The notes under the pieces are model-generated. The model was given only the letters and a program-made list of their open reading frames with translations, did no database searches and had not been told where the DNA came from. Of a stretch of DNA of 64,000 nt, positions 50,907-59,401 are shown in pieces (positions within the stretch are counted from its first letter, which is position 1; every line of letters starts with the position of its first letter). This DNA is from Weeksellaceae bacterium. GTDB lineage: Bacteria; Bacteroidota; Bacteroidia; Flavobacteriales; Weeksellaceae. The position numbers and the translations under genes were made by a program. The stretch covers positions 32,233 to 96,232 of the forward strand of contig JAIBEX010000004.1 in assembly GCA_019459455.1 (NCBI GenBank), read 5' to 3'.

Positions 50907-53276
50907 CTACTTTTTCCGTTCTTTATCCTGGGAATCGACGGAAGGTTTGGCTTTGGAATTTGGAGTTGACGGATTTGGTTTTTCTTTGGTTTTTCTTTGG
51001 TTATCCAACGTCTTTGCATCAACTTTGTGTTCAGTACTCCCTTCCAGTACCGAGCCTATCGATATAATGCTGGGATCGGTGTCCAGAACGACCCGTTTTT
51101 CCACAGGATTGCTTTGGGACGCTGTCTTTTTTACCGGTTTAGCGGTATCCGTTGGGGAAGAATCTTTTGCATTTTCGATATCTATCGTTTGGGCATCGAT
51201 TTTCTTTTCGGATTTTCTTTCGGTTGCATTACTTGCAAAAAGGCCGGTTGTTTTGGTGGTCCGTTTTTTTGGAACTGGTGCCTTCGCAGGAATAACTTTG
51301 GTGTCTTTTTTCATAGAAGGACGCTTCTTAATATTTTCTTTTTTTGCGGTGTCTTTTCCAACTGACGTTTTTTTCTGCCTTAAAACGATGCCCGCAAGTG
51401 GCGGCAGGCTGAGCACAATGGCATTTGGACGGTACATCCATTCATCATCCTCTTCGTCCATAACTGTTGCCTCTACTCCGCTACCTCCATATAGTTCATC
51501 ATCGGAATTAAGAATCACTTCCCAGGTCGTACCCTCATTTACCCCTATTTTATAGTCAAAGACCCTCGGGGTCAGGTTCAGCACCACCATCAATACCTCG
51601 TTACCGGTACTGTTTTTACGTAGGTAGACATAAATGGAATTTTCATCATCGTTTGCCTCCACCCATTCAAAACCCGATTGATCGAACTGGTTTTCATAAA
51701 GCGCTGTTTCAGTGCGGTAAAGGTGATTTAGGTCTTTAACAAACCTCTTCATGCCCTGGTGTACCGTGTGTTCAAGCAAATGCCAGTCCAGTGACTCAGC
51801 AAAGCGCCATTCCCCGGTTTGTGCGAACTCATTTCCCATAAAGAGAAGTTTCGCGGCAGGATGTGTGAACATATAGGTGTAGAGTGCGCGGAGGTTGGCA
51901 AATTTCTGCCATTCGTCTCCGGGCATTTTATAAATCATACTCGCTTTCCCGTGAACCACCTCGTCATGCGAAAGCGGCATCATGTAATTTTCATTAAAGA
52001 CATATGCGGAGGCAAATGTGATTTTATTGTGTTCGTATTTTCTGTTTATAGGATCTTCCTTAAAGTATTTCAGGGTGTCATGCATCCAGCCCATCATCCA
52101 TTTCATACCGAAACCCATTCCGCCCTCATGTACAGGTGTGGTGAGCATTGGGAAGTCCGAACTTTCCTCAGCAATGGTAATGATGTCGGGAAAATCACGG
52201 TAAACTACAATATTGAATTCCTGCAGAAATTCCTTCGCTTCCAGGTTAACGTTCCCACCAAACATATTCGGAATCCACTGCCCTTCCTCGCGTGCATAAT
52301 CGAGATAAAGCATGGAGGTTACCGCATCCACCCGCAGGCCATCTGCATGATAACGTTCCAGCCAGAACATCGCGTTCGATATCAGGAAAGACTTTACTTC
52401 CGGTCTTCCGTAGTTGAAGAGGTGGGAATTCCATTGTGGGTGAAAGCCCTGCCGGGGATCTTCGTGTTCATAGAGATAGGTGCCGTCAAAAAAATGCAGT
52501 CCGTTTGCATCACCTGGAAAATGCGATGGAACCCAGTCCAGTATAACGCCAATATCATTTCTGTGAAGTTCGTCAATAAGATGCATCAGATCCTGCGGTG
52601 ATCCAAACCTGGAATTTGCAGCATAAAATCCGGTAATCTGATAGCCCCAACTCGGTTCGTAGGGATGCTCCATCACCGGCATGAATTCCACGTGGGTGAA
52701 TCCCATTTCCTTAATGTAAGGAACCAATCTTTCAGCAATTTCGAGGTAAGAAAAAAAACGTTCCGGGTTGTCGGTACCGCGCATCCAGGAACCCAAATGC
52801 ATTTCGTATACAGAAAGCGGAGCTTTCAGACTGTTCTTTTCATGCCGGTTTTTCATCCATTCTTCATCGCGCCACTCATACCACGTGGTGGAAACAAGGG
52901 ACGCAGCCTGCACATTCTGCTCGAAGCTTAATGCGTAGGGATCACTTTTCTCCAGCAAAACCCCCTTGTTTGTCCTGATTCCGTATTTATAGAGGGTTCC
53001 CCAGGTTAAACCTGCAATGAACCCTTCCCAAATTCCGGAACCGTCCCACCTCGGAAAAAGCTTATGCTGCTCCGAATTCCAGCCGTTAAAGTTCCCGATT
53101 ACCGAAACTTCCCTGGCGTGTGGTGCCCACACCGCAAAATAAGATCCCGCAAGACCATCCACCTCAGCGGAATGAGAGCCAAACTTATCATATAGCCTGT
53201 AATGCTTTCCTTCTCTGAAAAGATAGATATCATGCTCACTAAAAAGGGAAAAGGGATTTACATTCTGCATATTCAT
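50907..53276 (-). CDS. glgB: 1,4-alpha-glucan branching enzyme with long basic C-terminal tail
   Basis: The 789-residue GH13 enzyme introduces alpha-1,6 branches. An N-terminal CBM48-type domain (AVWAPHAREVSVIGNFNGW) precedes the barrel. The catalytic nucleophile is in ADGLRVDAVTSM, the acid Glu in IAEESSDFP, and transition-state residues are in PLSHDEVVHG. The normal end is near AGIVLRQKK. It is followed by 153 extra residues rich in Lys, Thr, Pro and Ser (encoded at about 50910-51368). The start at 53276 (MNMQNVNPFSLF) was chosen because an upstream TTG start lies inside the promoter. It heads the glgB-glgA-glgC operon. Confidence 0.93.
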   Translation of the reverse strand: MNMQNVNPFSLFSEHDIYLFREGKHYRLYDKFGSHSAEVDGLAGSYFAVWAPHAREVSVIGNFNGWNSEQHKLFPRWDGSGIWEGFIAGLTWGTLYKYGIRTNKGVLLEKSDPYALSFEQNVQAASLVSTTWYEWRDEEWMKNRHEKNSLKAPLSVYEMHLGSWMRGTDNPERFFSYLEIAERLVPYIKEMGFTHVEFMPVMEHPYEPSWGYQITGFYAANSRFGSPQDLMHLIDELHRNDIGVILDWVPSHFPGDANGLHFFDGTYLYEHEDPRQGFHPQWNSHLFNYGRPEVKSFLISNAMFWLERYHADGLRVDAVTSMLYLDYAREEGQWIPNMFGGNVNLEAKEFLQEFNIVVYRDFPDIITIAEESSDFPMLTTPVHEGGMGFGMKWMMGWMHDTLKYFKEDPINRKYEHNKITFASAYVFNENYMMPLSHDEVVHGKASMIYKMPGDEWQKFANLRALYTYMFTHPAAKLLFMGNEFAQTGEWRFAESLDWHLLEHTVHQGMKRFVKDLNHLYRTETALYENQFDQSGFEWVEANDDENSIYVYLRKNSTGNEVLMVVLNLTPRVFDYKIGVNEGTTWEVILNSDDELYGGSGVEATVMDEEDDEWMYRPNAIVLSLPPLAGIVLRQKKTSVGKDTAKKENIKKRPSMKKDTKVIPAKAPVPKKRTTKTTGLFASNATERKSEKKIDAQTIDIENAKDSSPTDTAKPVKKTASQSNPVEKRVVLDTDPSIISIGSVLEGSTEHKVDAKTLDNQRKTKEKPNPSTPNSKAKPSVDSQDKERKK

Positions 53277-53327
53277 GTGGATAAAGATTACTGATACACT
53301 TAAAATAGAATTAAAAGTATATTTTAT

Positions 53328-53335
53328 CAAAAATA
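53328..53335 (-). promoter_or_regulatory. TAnnTTTG promoter element (TATTTTTG) for glgB-glgA-glgC
   Basis: It is 51 bases upstream of the glgB ATG on the minus strand. Its TTG is in frame with glgB and could be misread as a start codon. An imperfectly spaced TTG (24 bases) lies further upstream. Confidence 0.6.
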
Positions 53336-53425
53336 CACATTAATATATTATGAACCCTACAAAACCACTATAATTTTATGGACAATACAGGTAGGCTGCA
53401 CCGCCCGAAACTAAAAAATATTATC

Positions 53426-53433
53426 TACATTTG
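53426..53433 (+). promoter_or_regulatory. TAnnTTTG promoter element (TACATTTG) for the glycogen-associated esterase
   Basis: It is 18 bases before the ATG at 53452. The TTG at 53431-53433 is in frame with the gene but belongs to the promoter. Confidence 0.65.
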
Positions 53434-53451
53434 GCACTGCAAAACCTACCA

Positions 53452-54588
53452 ATGAATTTCCATCTGAACTCGTCCGAAATAGATGCCCGGCCTATTTACA
53501 TCACAGGAAACTTTAATGACTGGGATCCCCGGGATGAAGATTTCGTACTGCAGCAGATTGATGAAGAAAATTATTTCATAGAGATTCCTGACCATCGGTT
53601 AACAGAAAAAATAGAGTATAAATACACCAAGGGCGGCTGGGAAAATGGAGAAATAGACCGTTACGGCAACATCAACCCTAACCGCAGAACCACCAAAAGT
53701 GATAAGGAGACTTATGACATGGTAGAACGGTGGAGAATCAACTGGGGCCCGTTCAAAAAAGAGTTCTTTCCGGAAATTGAACTGATATCAGAGAAGTTCT
53801 ATATTCCCCAGCTGAACAAGACCCGCAAAATATGGGCACTGCTTCCCTATAATTACCATAAATCAAACAAAACTTACCCTGTACTCTATCTGCAGGACGC
53901 ACAAAATCTTTTCAATGAGGGGTCACCCTTCGGCAACTGGGAAATCGATCAGAAGATGTCCATTCTTGCCGAATACGGACGCGGCGACCTCATCATCATC
54001 GCCATTGAGAACGGCCACGAAAACCGCATCAACGAGTACATTCTGGACTCAGATTCCATTGCAAAAAATGCAGAGGGAAAAAAATACGTCCGCTTTATGG
54101 CGGACACGCTGAAACCTTATGTAGACAGTGTGTACCGCACGAAGCCCGAAAGGGAGTTTACCGGAATCGGCGGCAGTTCCCTGGGTGGCCTTATCAGTAT
54201 TTACGGAGGATTCCTTTATCCTGAAGTTTATTCTAAACTGATGATTTTTTCCCCTTCCCTCTGGGTCAATCCTGAGTACGATTTTCCGATGATGAATTTC
54301 AAAACACCGTACGAAACTAAAATATACATGTACGGCGGAAGCATAGAAGGTTCGGAAATGACGGAGCGCATGAAGGAATTTGAAAACCGTATGGACGGTG
54401 CTGAGAACCAATATTCGGTGCAGTTTCATTTTAAAATAAGCCACAATCCCGAAGGCAGACATCAGGAGTTCTACTGGTCGCAGGAGTTTCCGCGTGCAGT
54501 GGAATGGCTTTTCTTCGACTCACAGGAGGACCCGAAAGATCTGGCCATAAAAGCTGCCAGTGAGAAAAATGAAACCAGTGAAATCTAA
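53452..54588 (+). CDS. Esterase-family hydrolase with N-terminal glycogen-binding-like (CBM48/E-set) domain
   Basis: The 378-residue protein. The N-terminal 90 residues have the carbohydrate-binding signature YITGNFNDWDP and KIEYKYTKGGW typical of CBM48/AMPK-beta-like E-set domains. The rest is an esterase D-type alpha/beta hydrolase (YPVLYLQDAQNLF, nucleophile IGGSSLGGL, and a late His in GRHQEFYW). No signal peptide is visible, so it is likely cytoplasmic. It is divergent from the glgBAC operon with a 90-base promoter region between, suggesting a glycogen-related deacylase (inference). Confidence 0.85.
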   Translation: MNFHLNSSEIDARPIYITGNFNDWDPRDEDFVLQQIDEENYFIEIPDHRLTEKIEYKYTKGGWENGEIDRYGNINPNRRTTKSDKETYDMVERWRINWGPFKKEFFPEIELISEKFYIPQLNKTRKIWALLPYNYHKSNKTYPVLYLQDAQNLFNEGSPFGNWEIDQKMSILAEYGRGDLIIIAIENGHENRINEYILDSDSIAKNAEGKKYVRFMADTLKPYVDSVYRTKPEREFTGIGGSSLGGLISIYGGFLYPEVYSKLMIFSPSLWVNPEYDFPMMNFKTPYETKIYMYGGSIEGSEMTERMKEFENRMDGAENQYSVQFHFKISHNPEGRHQEFYWSQEFPRAVEWLFFDSQEDPKDLAIKAASEKNETSEI

Positions 54589-54648
54589 ACTTCCACGGGG
54601 GTCAAAACCACCTTGGGGAGATCTAATCCGCTCGACAAAAAAATAATT

Positions 54649-56064
54649 ATGCAGATAAAAATAAAAAATACAGCTTCCCAAACCATTAGACAGCATTTCT
54701 TCTTCTTCAGTGAGCAGCAGTGGATAAATGATGGAGCATCCTATAAGAAATCAACAGGAGACCTTTTTTCAGGAAAAAAAAATGAAACATTCATCACCGT
54801 TGAGGCAGATGATGTGAAATTTTTTGTAGGCTTGGGGGAAAATCCTAAAAATTTTGACATCCAGTCCATCACTTCCAAATTTTCTTATGACTTCCGGAAA
54901 AAAATAAAGGAGTCTCCCACCACGATAAATATAACAGATACGGACGGAAGTTGGACCGAAGCGATACTTACAGGGTTGTTCTTAGGAACGTACGAATATC
55001 CGTTTAAGGCAAAACATCCTCTATTCGGCAAAAATTTTGAATTCGTACTTAATGGCAGCGTTCAGGCGGCAAACGAAATTTCAGCAAAAGTTAAAGCGCT
55101 TTGCGAAGGCGAATTTGCCTGCAGGGAATGGCTGAATAAGCCCCAGAATTTCAAAAAGGTCACTCACCTCTCCGATTATCTGAAGGAGATTTCCGAAAAA
55201 TATAACTTTAAACTGACCGTATACGACCGTCAGAAATCTCAGGATTTAGGGTTGGGTGCATTTTTGGCCGTGAGCCAGGGAAGTGCGCAGGATTGCGCCT
55301 TCACAATTATCGAATACCGTTGTGGGCTTGAAACCGCAAAGACCGTCGGACTGGTAGGCAAGTGCGTCCTTTTTGATACAGGTGGGATTTCGGTGAAGCC
55401 TTCCGAAAATATGCACTACATGAAATCGGACATGGGCGGTGCCACGGCGGTCATTGGGACATTGATCACCGCTGCAGAAAGGAAACTGCCTGTGAACATT
55501 GTAGCGGTCTTGCCCATTACGGACAATGCCGTGTCCAACAACGCCTACTGTCCAAGCGACGTGATAACTGCCTACAACGGGAGGACCATAGAAATCCTCA
55601 ATACGGATGCCGAGGGCCGTATGACCCTGGCAGACGGGCTCTCCTACCTGTCTAAAAATTACGAAACCGATATCATGATCGACCTGGCGACCCTAACCGG
55701 AAGTTCTGTCCGAATGTTCGGGCACACCTGCGGAGCTCTGTTCAGTAACGACCGGAACCTCCAGACCGCACTTGAGACCGCCGGTGACTTTACCAACCAA
55801 CGTCTTTGGAATATGCCGCTGTGGGATGTCTGGAAAGATGATTTCACCTCTGATGTTGCGGACTTCAAGAACATCTCGCTGAAACCCGTGGGAGACTGCA
55901 TTGTTGCCGCCAAGTTTCTGGAACAGTTCATTGAAGGACATCCCCGCTGGGCGCACCTTGATATTGCCGGCGTGGCCTTCGGAAATGTGCCTTACGCAAA
56001 AGAAAAAGCAGCTACAGGATATGGGGTTCAGCTCCTGACCAATTTTCTCGAAAATATTGAGTAA
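54649..56064 (+). CDS. Leucyl aminopeptidase (M17)
   Basis: The 471-residue two-metal cytosolic aminopeptidase. The catalytic block is VLFDTGGISVKPSENMHYMK and SDMGGA, followed by the M17 signature NTDAEGRMTLADGL, which supplies metal ligands Asp and Glu and the catalytic Arg. The C-terminal part has GHTCGALFSND and GVAFGNVPYAKEKAATGYGV. I start at ATG 54649 (MQIKIKNTASQ). A longer reading from TTG at 54613 adds 12 residues with no support. It precedes the ATP-grasp series by 136 bases. Confidence 0.92.
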   Translation: MQIKIKNTASQTIRQHFFFFSEQQWINDGASYKKSTGDLFSGKKNETFITVEADDVKFFVGLGENPKNFDIQSITSKFSYDFRKKIKESPTTINITDTDGSWTEAILTGLFLGTYEYPFKAKHPLFGKNFEFVLNGSVQAANEISAKVKALCEGEFACREWLNKPQNFKKVTHLSDYLKEISEKYNFKLTVYDRQKSQDLGLGAFLAVSQGSAQDCAFTIIEYRCGLETAKTVGLVGKCVLFDTGGISVKPSENMHYMKSDMGGATAVIGTLITAAERKLPVNIVAVLPITDNAVSNNAYCPSDVITAYNGRTIEILNTDAEGRMTLADGLSYLSKNYETDIMIDLATLTGSSVRMFGHTCGALFSNDRNLQTALETAGDFTNQRLWNMPLWDVWKDDFTSDVADFKNISLKPVGDCIVAAKFLEQFIEGHPRWAHLDIAGVAFGNVPYAKEKAATGYGVQLLTNFLENIE

Positions 56065-56134
56065 AAAATTCTTCAGTTCAAAAAAAACGCAGTATTATTG
56101 AAGTGTATTTTCAAATTTATACCGTTTCGCGAAA

Positions 56135-56146
56135 ATCAGTACTGAT
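56135..56146. repeat. Perfect 12-bp palindrome upstream of the ATP-grasp series
   Basis: ATCAGTACTGAT is fully self-complementary and lies 55 bases before the first ATP-grasp start, in an AT-rich leader. It is a candidate operator, with chance occurrence possible. Confidence 0.45.
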
Positions 56147-56200
56147 AATTTATCGGAAACACGGATATATTTTAGAAAATTCAGCATTTTCAATAATTCA

Positions 56201-57418
56201 ATGTTTATGGAGAAAAAAACGATTGTCTGCATATCCTGTTACTATAAGGGATATGATTTTATGGATGAGATGCATAAGCTGGGCAATAAAATCATCCTCA
56301 TTACCTCCGAAAACCTTAGAGAGAAAAAATGGCCATGGCATGCAATCGACGAGGTATTTTATATGGCTGAGGAAGAACCTTCCGTGTGGAATTTAAAGCA
56401 TCTTGTACAGGGATTTTCCCATCTTATGCAGAGCAGGAAGGTGGATGCTGTGGTGGCACTGGATGACTACGATGTGGAAAAAGCCGCCCTAATCCGGGAA
56501 AATTTCAGGATTCCGGGAATGGGCCAGACCACCCACCGCTATTTTCGCGATAAACTTGCAATGCGCCAACGGGCGAAGGACAGCAATATTGAGGTTCCCG
56601 AATTCACCGCGATTTTCAATGATGAGACGGTTGAAGAATTCGCACAAAAAGTACCGGCGCCGTGGGTATTGAAACCCCGCTCTGAGGCTTCTGCAACCGG
56701 TATAAAAAAGATTAACTCCCGGGAAGAACTCTGGGAAACCGTGGAAAAATTAGGTCAAGAACGTCACCTCTTTCTTCTTGAAAGCTTCAAACCAGGCGAC
56801 GTCTATCATGTAGACAGCCTTACCTACCAGGGAAAAGTCATCTTTACATCTTCCTCCAAATATCTTTCCCCTCCCATGCAGGTTTCTCATGAGGGTGGTG
56901 TATTCCGGTCACAAACGCTCGGCAGGTATTCGGGGGAGTTCGTGGAACTTGAAAAGCTGAATAAAAAACTCCTGATGGCTTTCGGGCTTATGAACGGTGC
57001 AACGCATACCGAATTCATCCGTGGTAAAGCCGACGGAAGATGGTATTTCCTGGAAACATCATCCAGGGTGGGCGGTGCGCACATTCCGGACCTTGTGGAA
57101 GCCTCTACCGGAATTAACATCTGGCGGGAATGGGCGAAAATAGAAGACCACCTGCTGAAGAACAAAGTCTATAAACTCGCAAAGCCTACGGGATTTTCCG
57201 CCGGACTTCTCATTGCGCTTGCCAACTGTAAAAATCCGGAGCACAGTGAATTCATGTGCGACCAGGTGGTGAAATTTCTTCCAATTGAAAACCACATTGG
57301 CATCGTATACCGTTCCAATGATGAGCAGAAGGTCTTGAAATGCCTTGATGAGGCGGCAAAAAAGGTGACAGAGGACTTTCTTACCATTATCCCTCCAAAG
57401 GATAAGCCTACTGCATGA
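56201..57418 (+). CDS. ATP-grasp ligase 1
   Basis: This 405-residue ATP-grasp protein is of CarB/biotin-carboxylase type. The N-terminal preATP-grasp domain begins TIVCISCYYKGYDFMDEM. The nucleotide-binding lysine is in PWVLKPRSEASATGIKKI, the second grasp strand in ERHLFLLESFKPGD, and the metal-binding Glu is in RWYFLETSSRVGGAH. Such enzymes ligate a carboxylate to an amine via acylphosphate. ATG at 56207 is an alternative start. It heads a rightward set with an esterase, a second ATP-grasp, a GCS2-type ligase and a glutamine amidotransferase. The substrate is unknown. Confidence 0.87.
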   Translation: MFMEKKTIVCISCYYKGYDFMDEMHKLGNKIILITSENLREKKWPWHAIDEVFYMAEEEPSVWNLKHLVQGFSHLMQSRKVDAVVALDDYDVEKAALIRENFRIPGMGQTTHRYFRDKLAMRQRAKDSNIEVPEFTAIFNDETVEEFAQKVPAPWVLKPRSEASATGIKKINSREELWETVEKLGQERHLFLLESFKPGDVYHVDSLTYQGKVIFTSSSKYLSPPMQVSHEGGVFRSQTLGRYSGEFVELEKLNKKLLMAFGLMNGATHTEFIRGKADGRWYFLETSSRVGGAHIPDLVEASTGINIWREWAKIEDHLLKNKVYKLAKPTGFSAGLLIALANCKNPEHSEFMCDQVVKFLPIENHIGIVYRSNDEQKVLKCLDEAAKKVTEDFLTIIPPKDKPTA

Positions 57419-57484
57419 GATTGGAACGAATAAAACCGCTGGAGCTTAGTATAATGCCGAAATAAAAAACTTTCAGCTATCTAA

Positions 57485-57514
57485 GAGCTCCGTAGGTTGC
57501 CAAGGCCTACGCTC
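57485..57514. other. Hairpin between ATP-grasp 1 and the esterase
   Basis: GAG-CGTAGG / CCTACG-CTC form a 9-bp bulged stem with a 9-base loop. There is no T-run, so it is not a classical terminator. It could modulate mRNA stability between the two genes. Confidence 0.5.
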
Positions 57515-57540
57515 AACAAAAACAAACTTAAAATAACAGC

Positions 57541-58254
57541 ATGCCCAAGATTGAACACACCGATTTTTATTCCCATATCTTAGGGATGAGCCTTAACGTA
57601 GAAGTTACCGGACACTACGGACACCCCATCATCATGTTCCCGACTTCGCGCGGCTCCTATACGCAAAACCATGACTTCAAACTTAATGACAGCATTAACT
57701 GGTTTGTGGACCAGGGAAAAGTAAAACTTTATAATGTCCAGACCGTTGACGGTTTAAGCCTATATGACAAAGGGATACATCCCGAAGACCGTATTAAGAA
57801 TTACGAACTGTGGGTGCAGTTCATGCGCCAGGAATTCATTCCGTATATTCAGAAAACCCATGAAGTACACCGTGTAGGATTAGCAGGAGCCAGCTTCGGC
57901 GGTTATCATGCAGCGAATCTTGCGTTCCGTTTTCCGGATCTGGTTTCCCATCTGTTCTGTTTGAGCGGTGCCTTTACCATCCGGGATTTCATGGACGGCT
58001 ACAGCGGGGAGCTTGTATATTTTAACTGTCCAAGAGAGTTCGTCATCAACGACGATGCATGGAAGTACCGGCATATGCATATTGTCCTGAGCACTTCAGA
58101 CCAGGATATCTGCCTGGAGCAGACCAAAGAAATGGCGGGAATCCTTACCGGCAAAGGGATCAATCACTGGTACGACGAAAGAAAATGGATTTCCCACGAC
58201 TGGCCGCTGTGGCGTATGGTTTTCCCGATGTTTATCGGGAGGTTCTTCGGGTAA
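57541..58254 (+). CDS. Esterase-like alpha/beta hydrolase (COG4947 type)
   Basis: The 237-residue serine hydrolase. It begins with a short beta region around GHYGHPIIMFPTSRGS. The nucleophile elbow is VGLAGASFGGYHAANLAF (Ser118), with an acidic residue in STSDQDICLEQ and His in RKWISHDWPLWRM. The C-terminus ends FPMFIGRFFG. No signal peptide. It sits between two ATP-grasp genes (122 and 100 bases away), so it probably hydrolyses or transfers an ester or thioester within the same pathway. Confidence 0.85.
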   Translation: MPKIEHTDFYSHILGMSLNVEVTGHYGHPIIMFPTSRGSYTQNHDFKLNDSINWFVDQGKVKLYNVQTVDGLSLYDKGIHPEDRIKNYELWVQFMRQEFIPYIQKTHEVHRVGLAGASFGGYHAANLAFRFPDLVSHLFCLSGAFTIRDFMDGYSGELVYFNCPREFVINDDAWKYRHMHIVLSTSDQDICLEQTKEMAGILTGKGINHWYDERKWISHDWPLWRMVFPMFIGRFFG

Positions 58255-58354
58255 GGAAGGTTTGGGAATCCGTTGTCAATTTGGATAAAATACCAATCAA
58301 ATTAATTAAACAAACATTATATATCAAACTAAGTCAAACATTAAAACTAAGATA

Positions 58355-59311
58355 ATGGCAAAGAAAGTAGGAATATTATTCGGAATGGAAGATACCTTCC
58401 CATGGGAATTCATCAACAAGGTAAATGAACTCGGAAAAGGCGATGTGATCGCGGAACCGGTACAGATCGACAAACTGGAACAGGGTGCAGATTACGGCTA
58501 CGCCGTCATCATAGACCGTATATCGCAGGATGTCCCTTTTTACCGGGCCTACCTGAAAAACGCTGCAGTTTGCGGCACCTATGTCATCAACAACCCATTC
58601 TGGTGGAGTGCCGATGAGAAATTCTTTAACAACGCGCTGATGTCGAAAATCGGCGTACCCCTGCCCAATACAGTCCTGCTGCCCTCCAGCTCAAGACCCG
58701 CAAATACGCAGGAATCCTCCTTCCGGAATATGAAATTTCCGCTGGACTGGGAATACATCCTGGAGTATGTAGGTTTTCCATGCTATATGAAACCGCATGA
58801 CGGCGGCGGCTGGAAAAATGTATACCGCTGCACAAGCAAGGAAGACCTTTGGCAAAAACTGGGCGAAACCGGCGAACTGGTGATGATGGTTCAGGAAGAA
58901 ATCGTTTTCGAAGATTATTACCGCGTATACTGTCTGGGTAAGAAATATGTGCACATCATGCCGTATGAGCCGCGAAATGCGCCACATCTCCGCTATGCGA
59001 CAGAACACAAAACAGAAGGTGCCGAACGCGAGAAACTATTGAAAACCATTACCGAGCTTACGTTGAAAATGAACGAAGCCCTGGGTTATGATTTCAACAC
59101 CGTGGAATTTGCGGTGCGCGACGGAATTCCTTACGCCATCGACTTCTGCAATCCGGCTCCCGATGCTGACCGCAATTCTGTAGGCGAAGAAAACTTCCAG
59201 TGGATCATAGAACATGCAGCAAAAATGGCCATTGAAAAAGCAGCAGATTATGTTCCTGGCAAAACCAACATCGCCTGGGGGAATTTTGTGACAGACGGGC
59301 TTAAAAAATAA
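58355..59311 (+). CDS. ATP-grasp ligase 2
   Basis: The 318-residue RimK/glutathione-synthetase-like ATP-grasp protein. The N-terminus KKVGILFGMEDTFPWEFI is the preATP-grasp domain. FPCYMKPHDGGGWKNVYRC carries the nucleotide-binding Lys and Gly loop, VMMVQEEIVFEDYYRVYC the second grasp strand, and NTVEFAVRDGIPYAIDFCNP the metal-binding Glu, Asp and Asn. Expected chemistry is ATP-dependent amide bond formation. It lies between the esterase and the GCS2-type ligase genes. The substrate is unknown. Confidence 0.87.
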   Translation: MAKKVGILFGMEDTFPWEFINKVNELGKGDVIAEPVQIDKLEQGADYGYAVIIDRISQDVPFYRAYLKNAAVCGTYVINNPFWWSADEKFFNNALMSKIGVPLPNTVLLPSSSRPANTQESSFRNMKFPLDWEYILEYVGFPCYMKPHDGGGWKNVYRCTSKEDLWQKLGETGELVMMVQEEIVFEDYYRVYCLGKKYVHIMPYEPRNAPHLRYATEHKTEGAEREKLLKTITELTLKMNEALGYDFNTVEFAVRDGIPYAIDFCNPAPDADRNSVGEENFQWIIEHAAKMAIEKAADYVPGKTNIAWGNFVTDGLKK

Positions 59312-59401
59312 AGATTTAAGAACGGATGGCGCCCAATTTTTTTAGCGCTGTTCCGACTTCGGTGGCTGTCTTTAAAAAACGTAAAACAAATAACACAAAT
59401 T

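Noticed and set aside
50947..51555. 202-codon frame opposite the glgB tail
   Set aside because: A hydrophobic antisense shadow created by the Lys/Thr-rich tail codons, with no promoter or family features.
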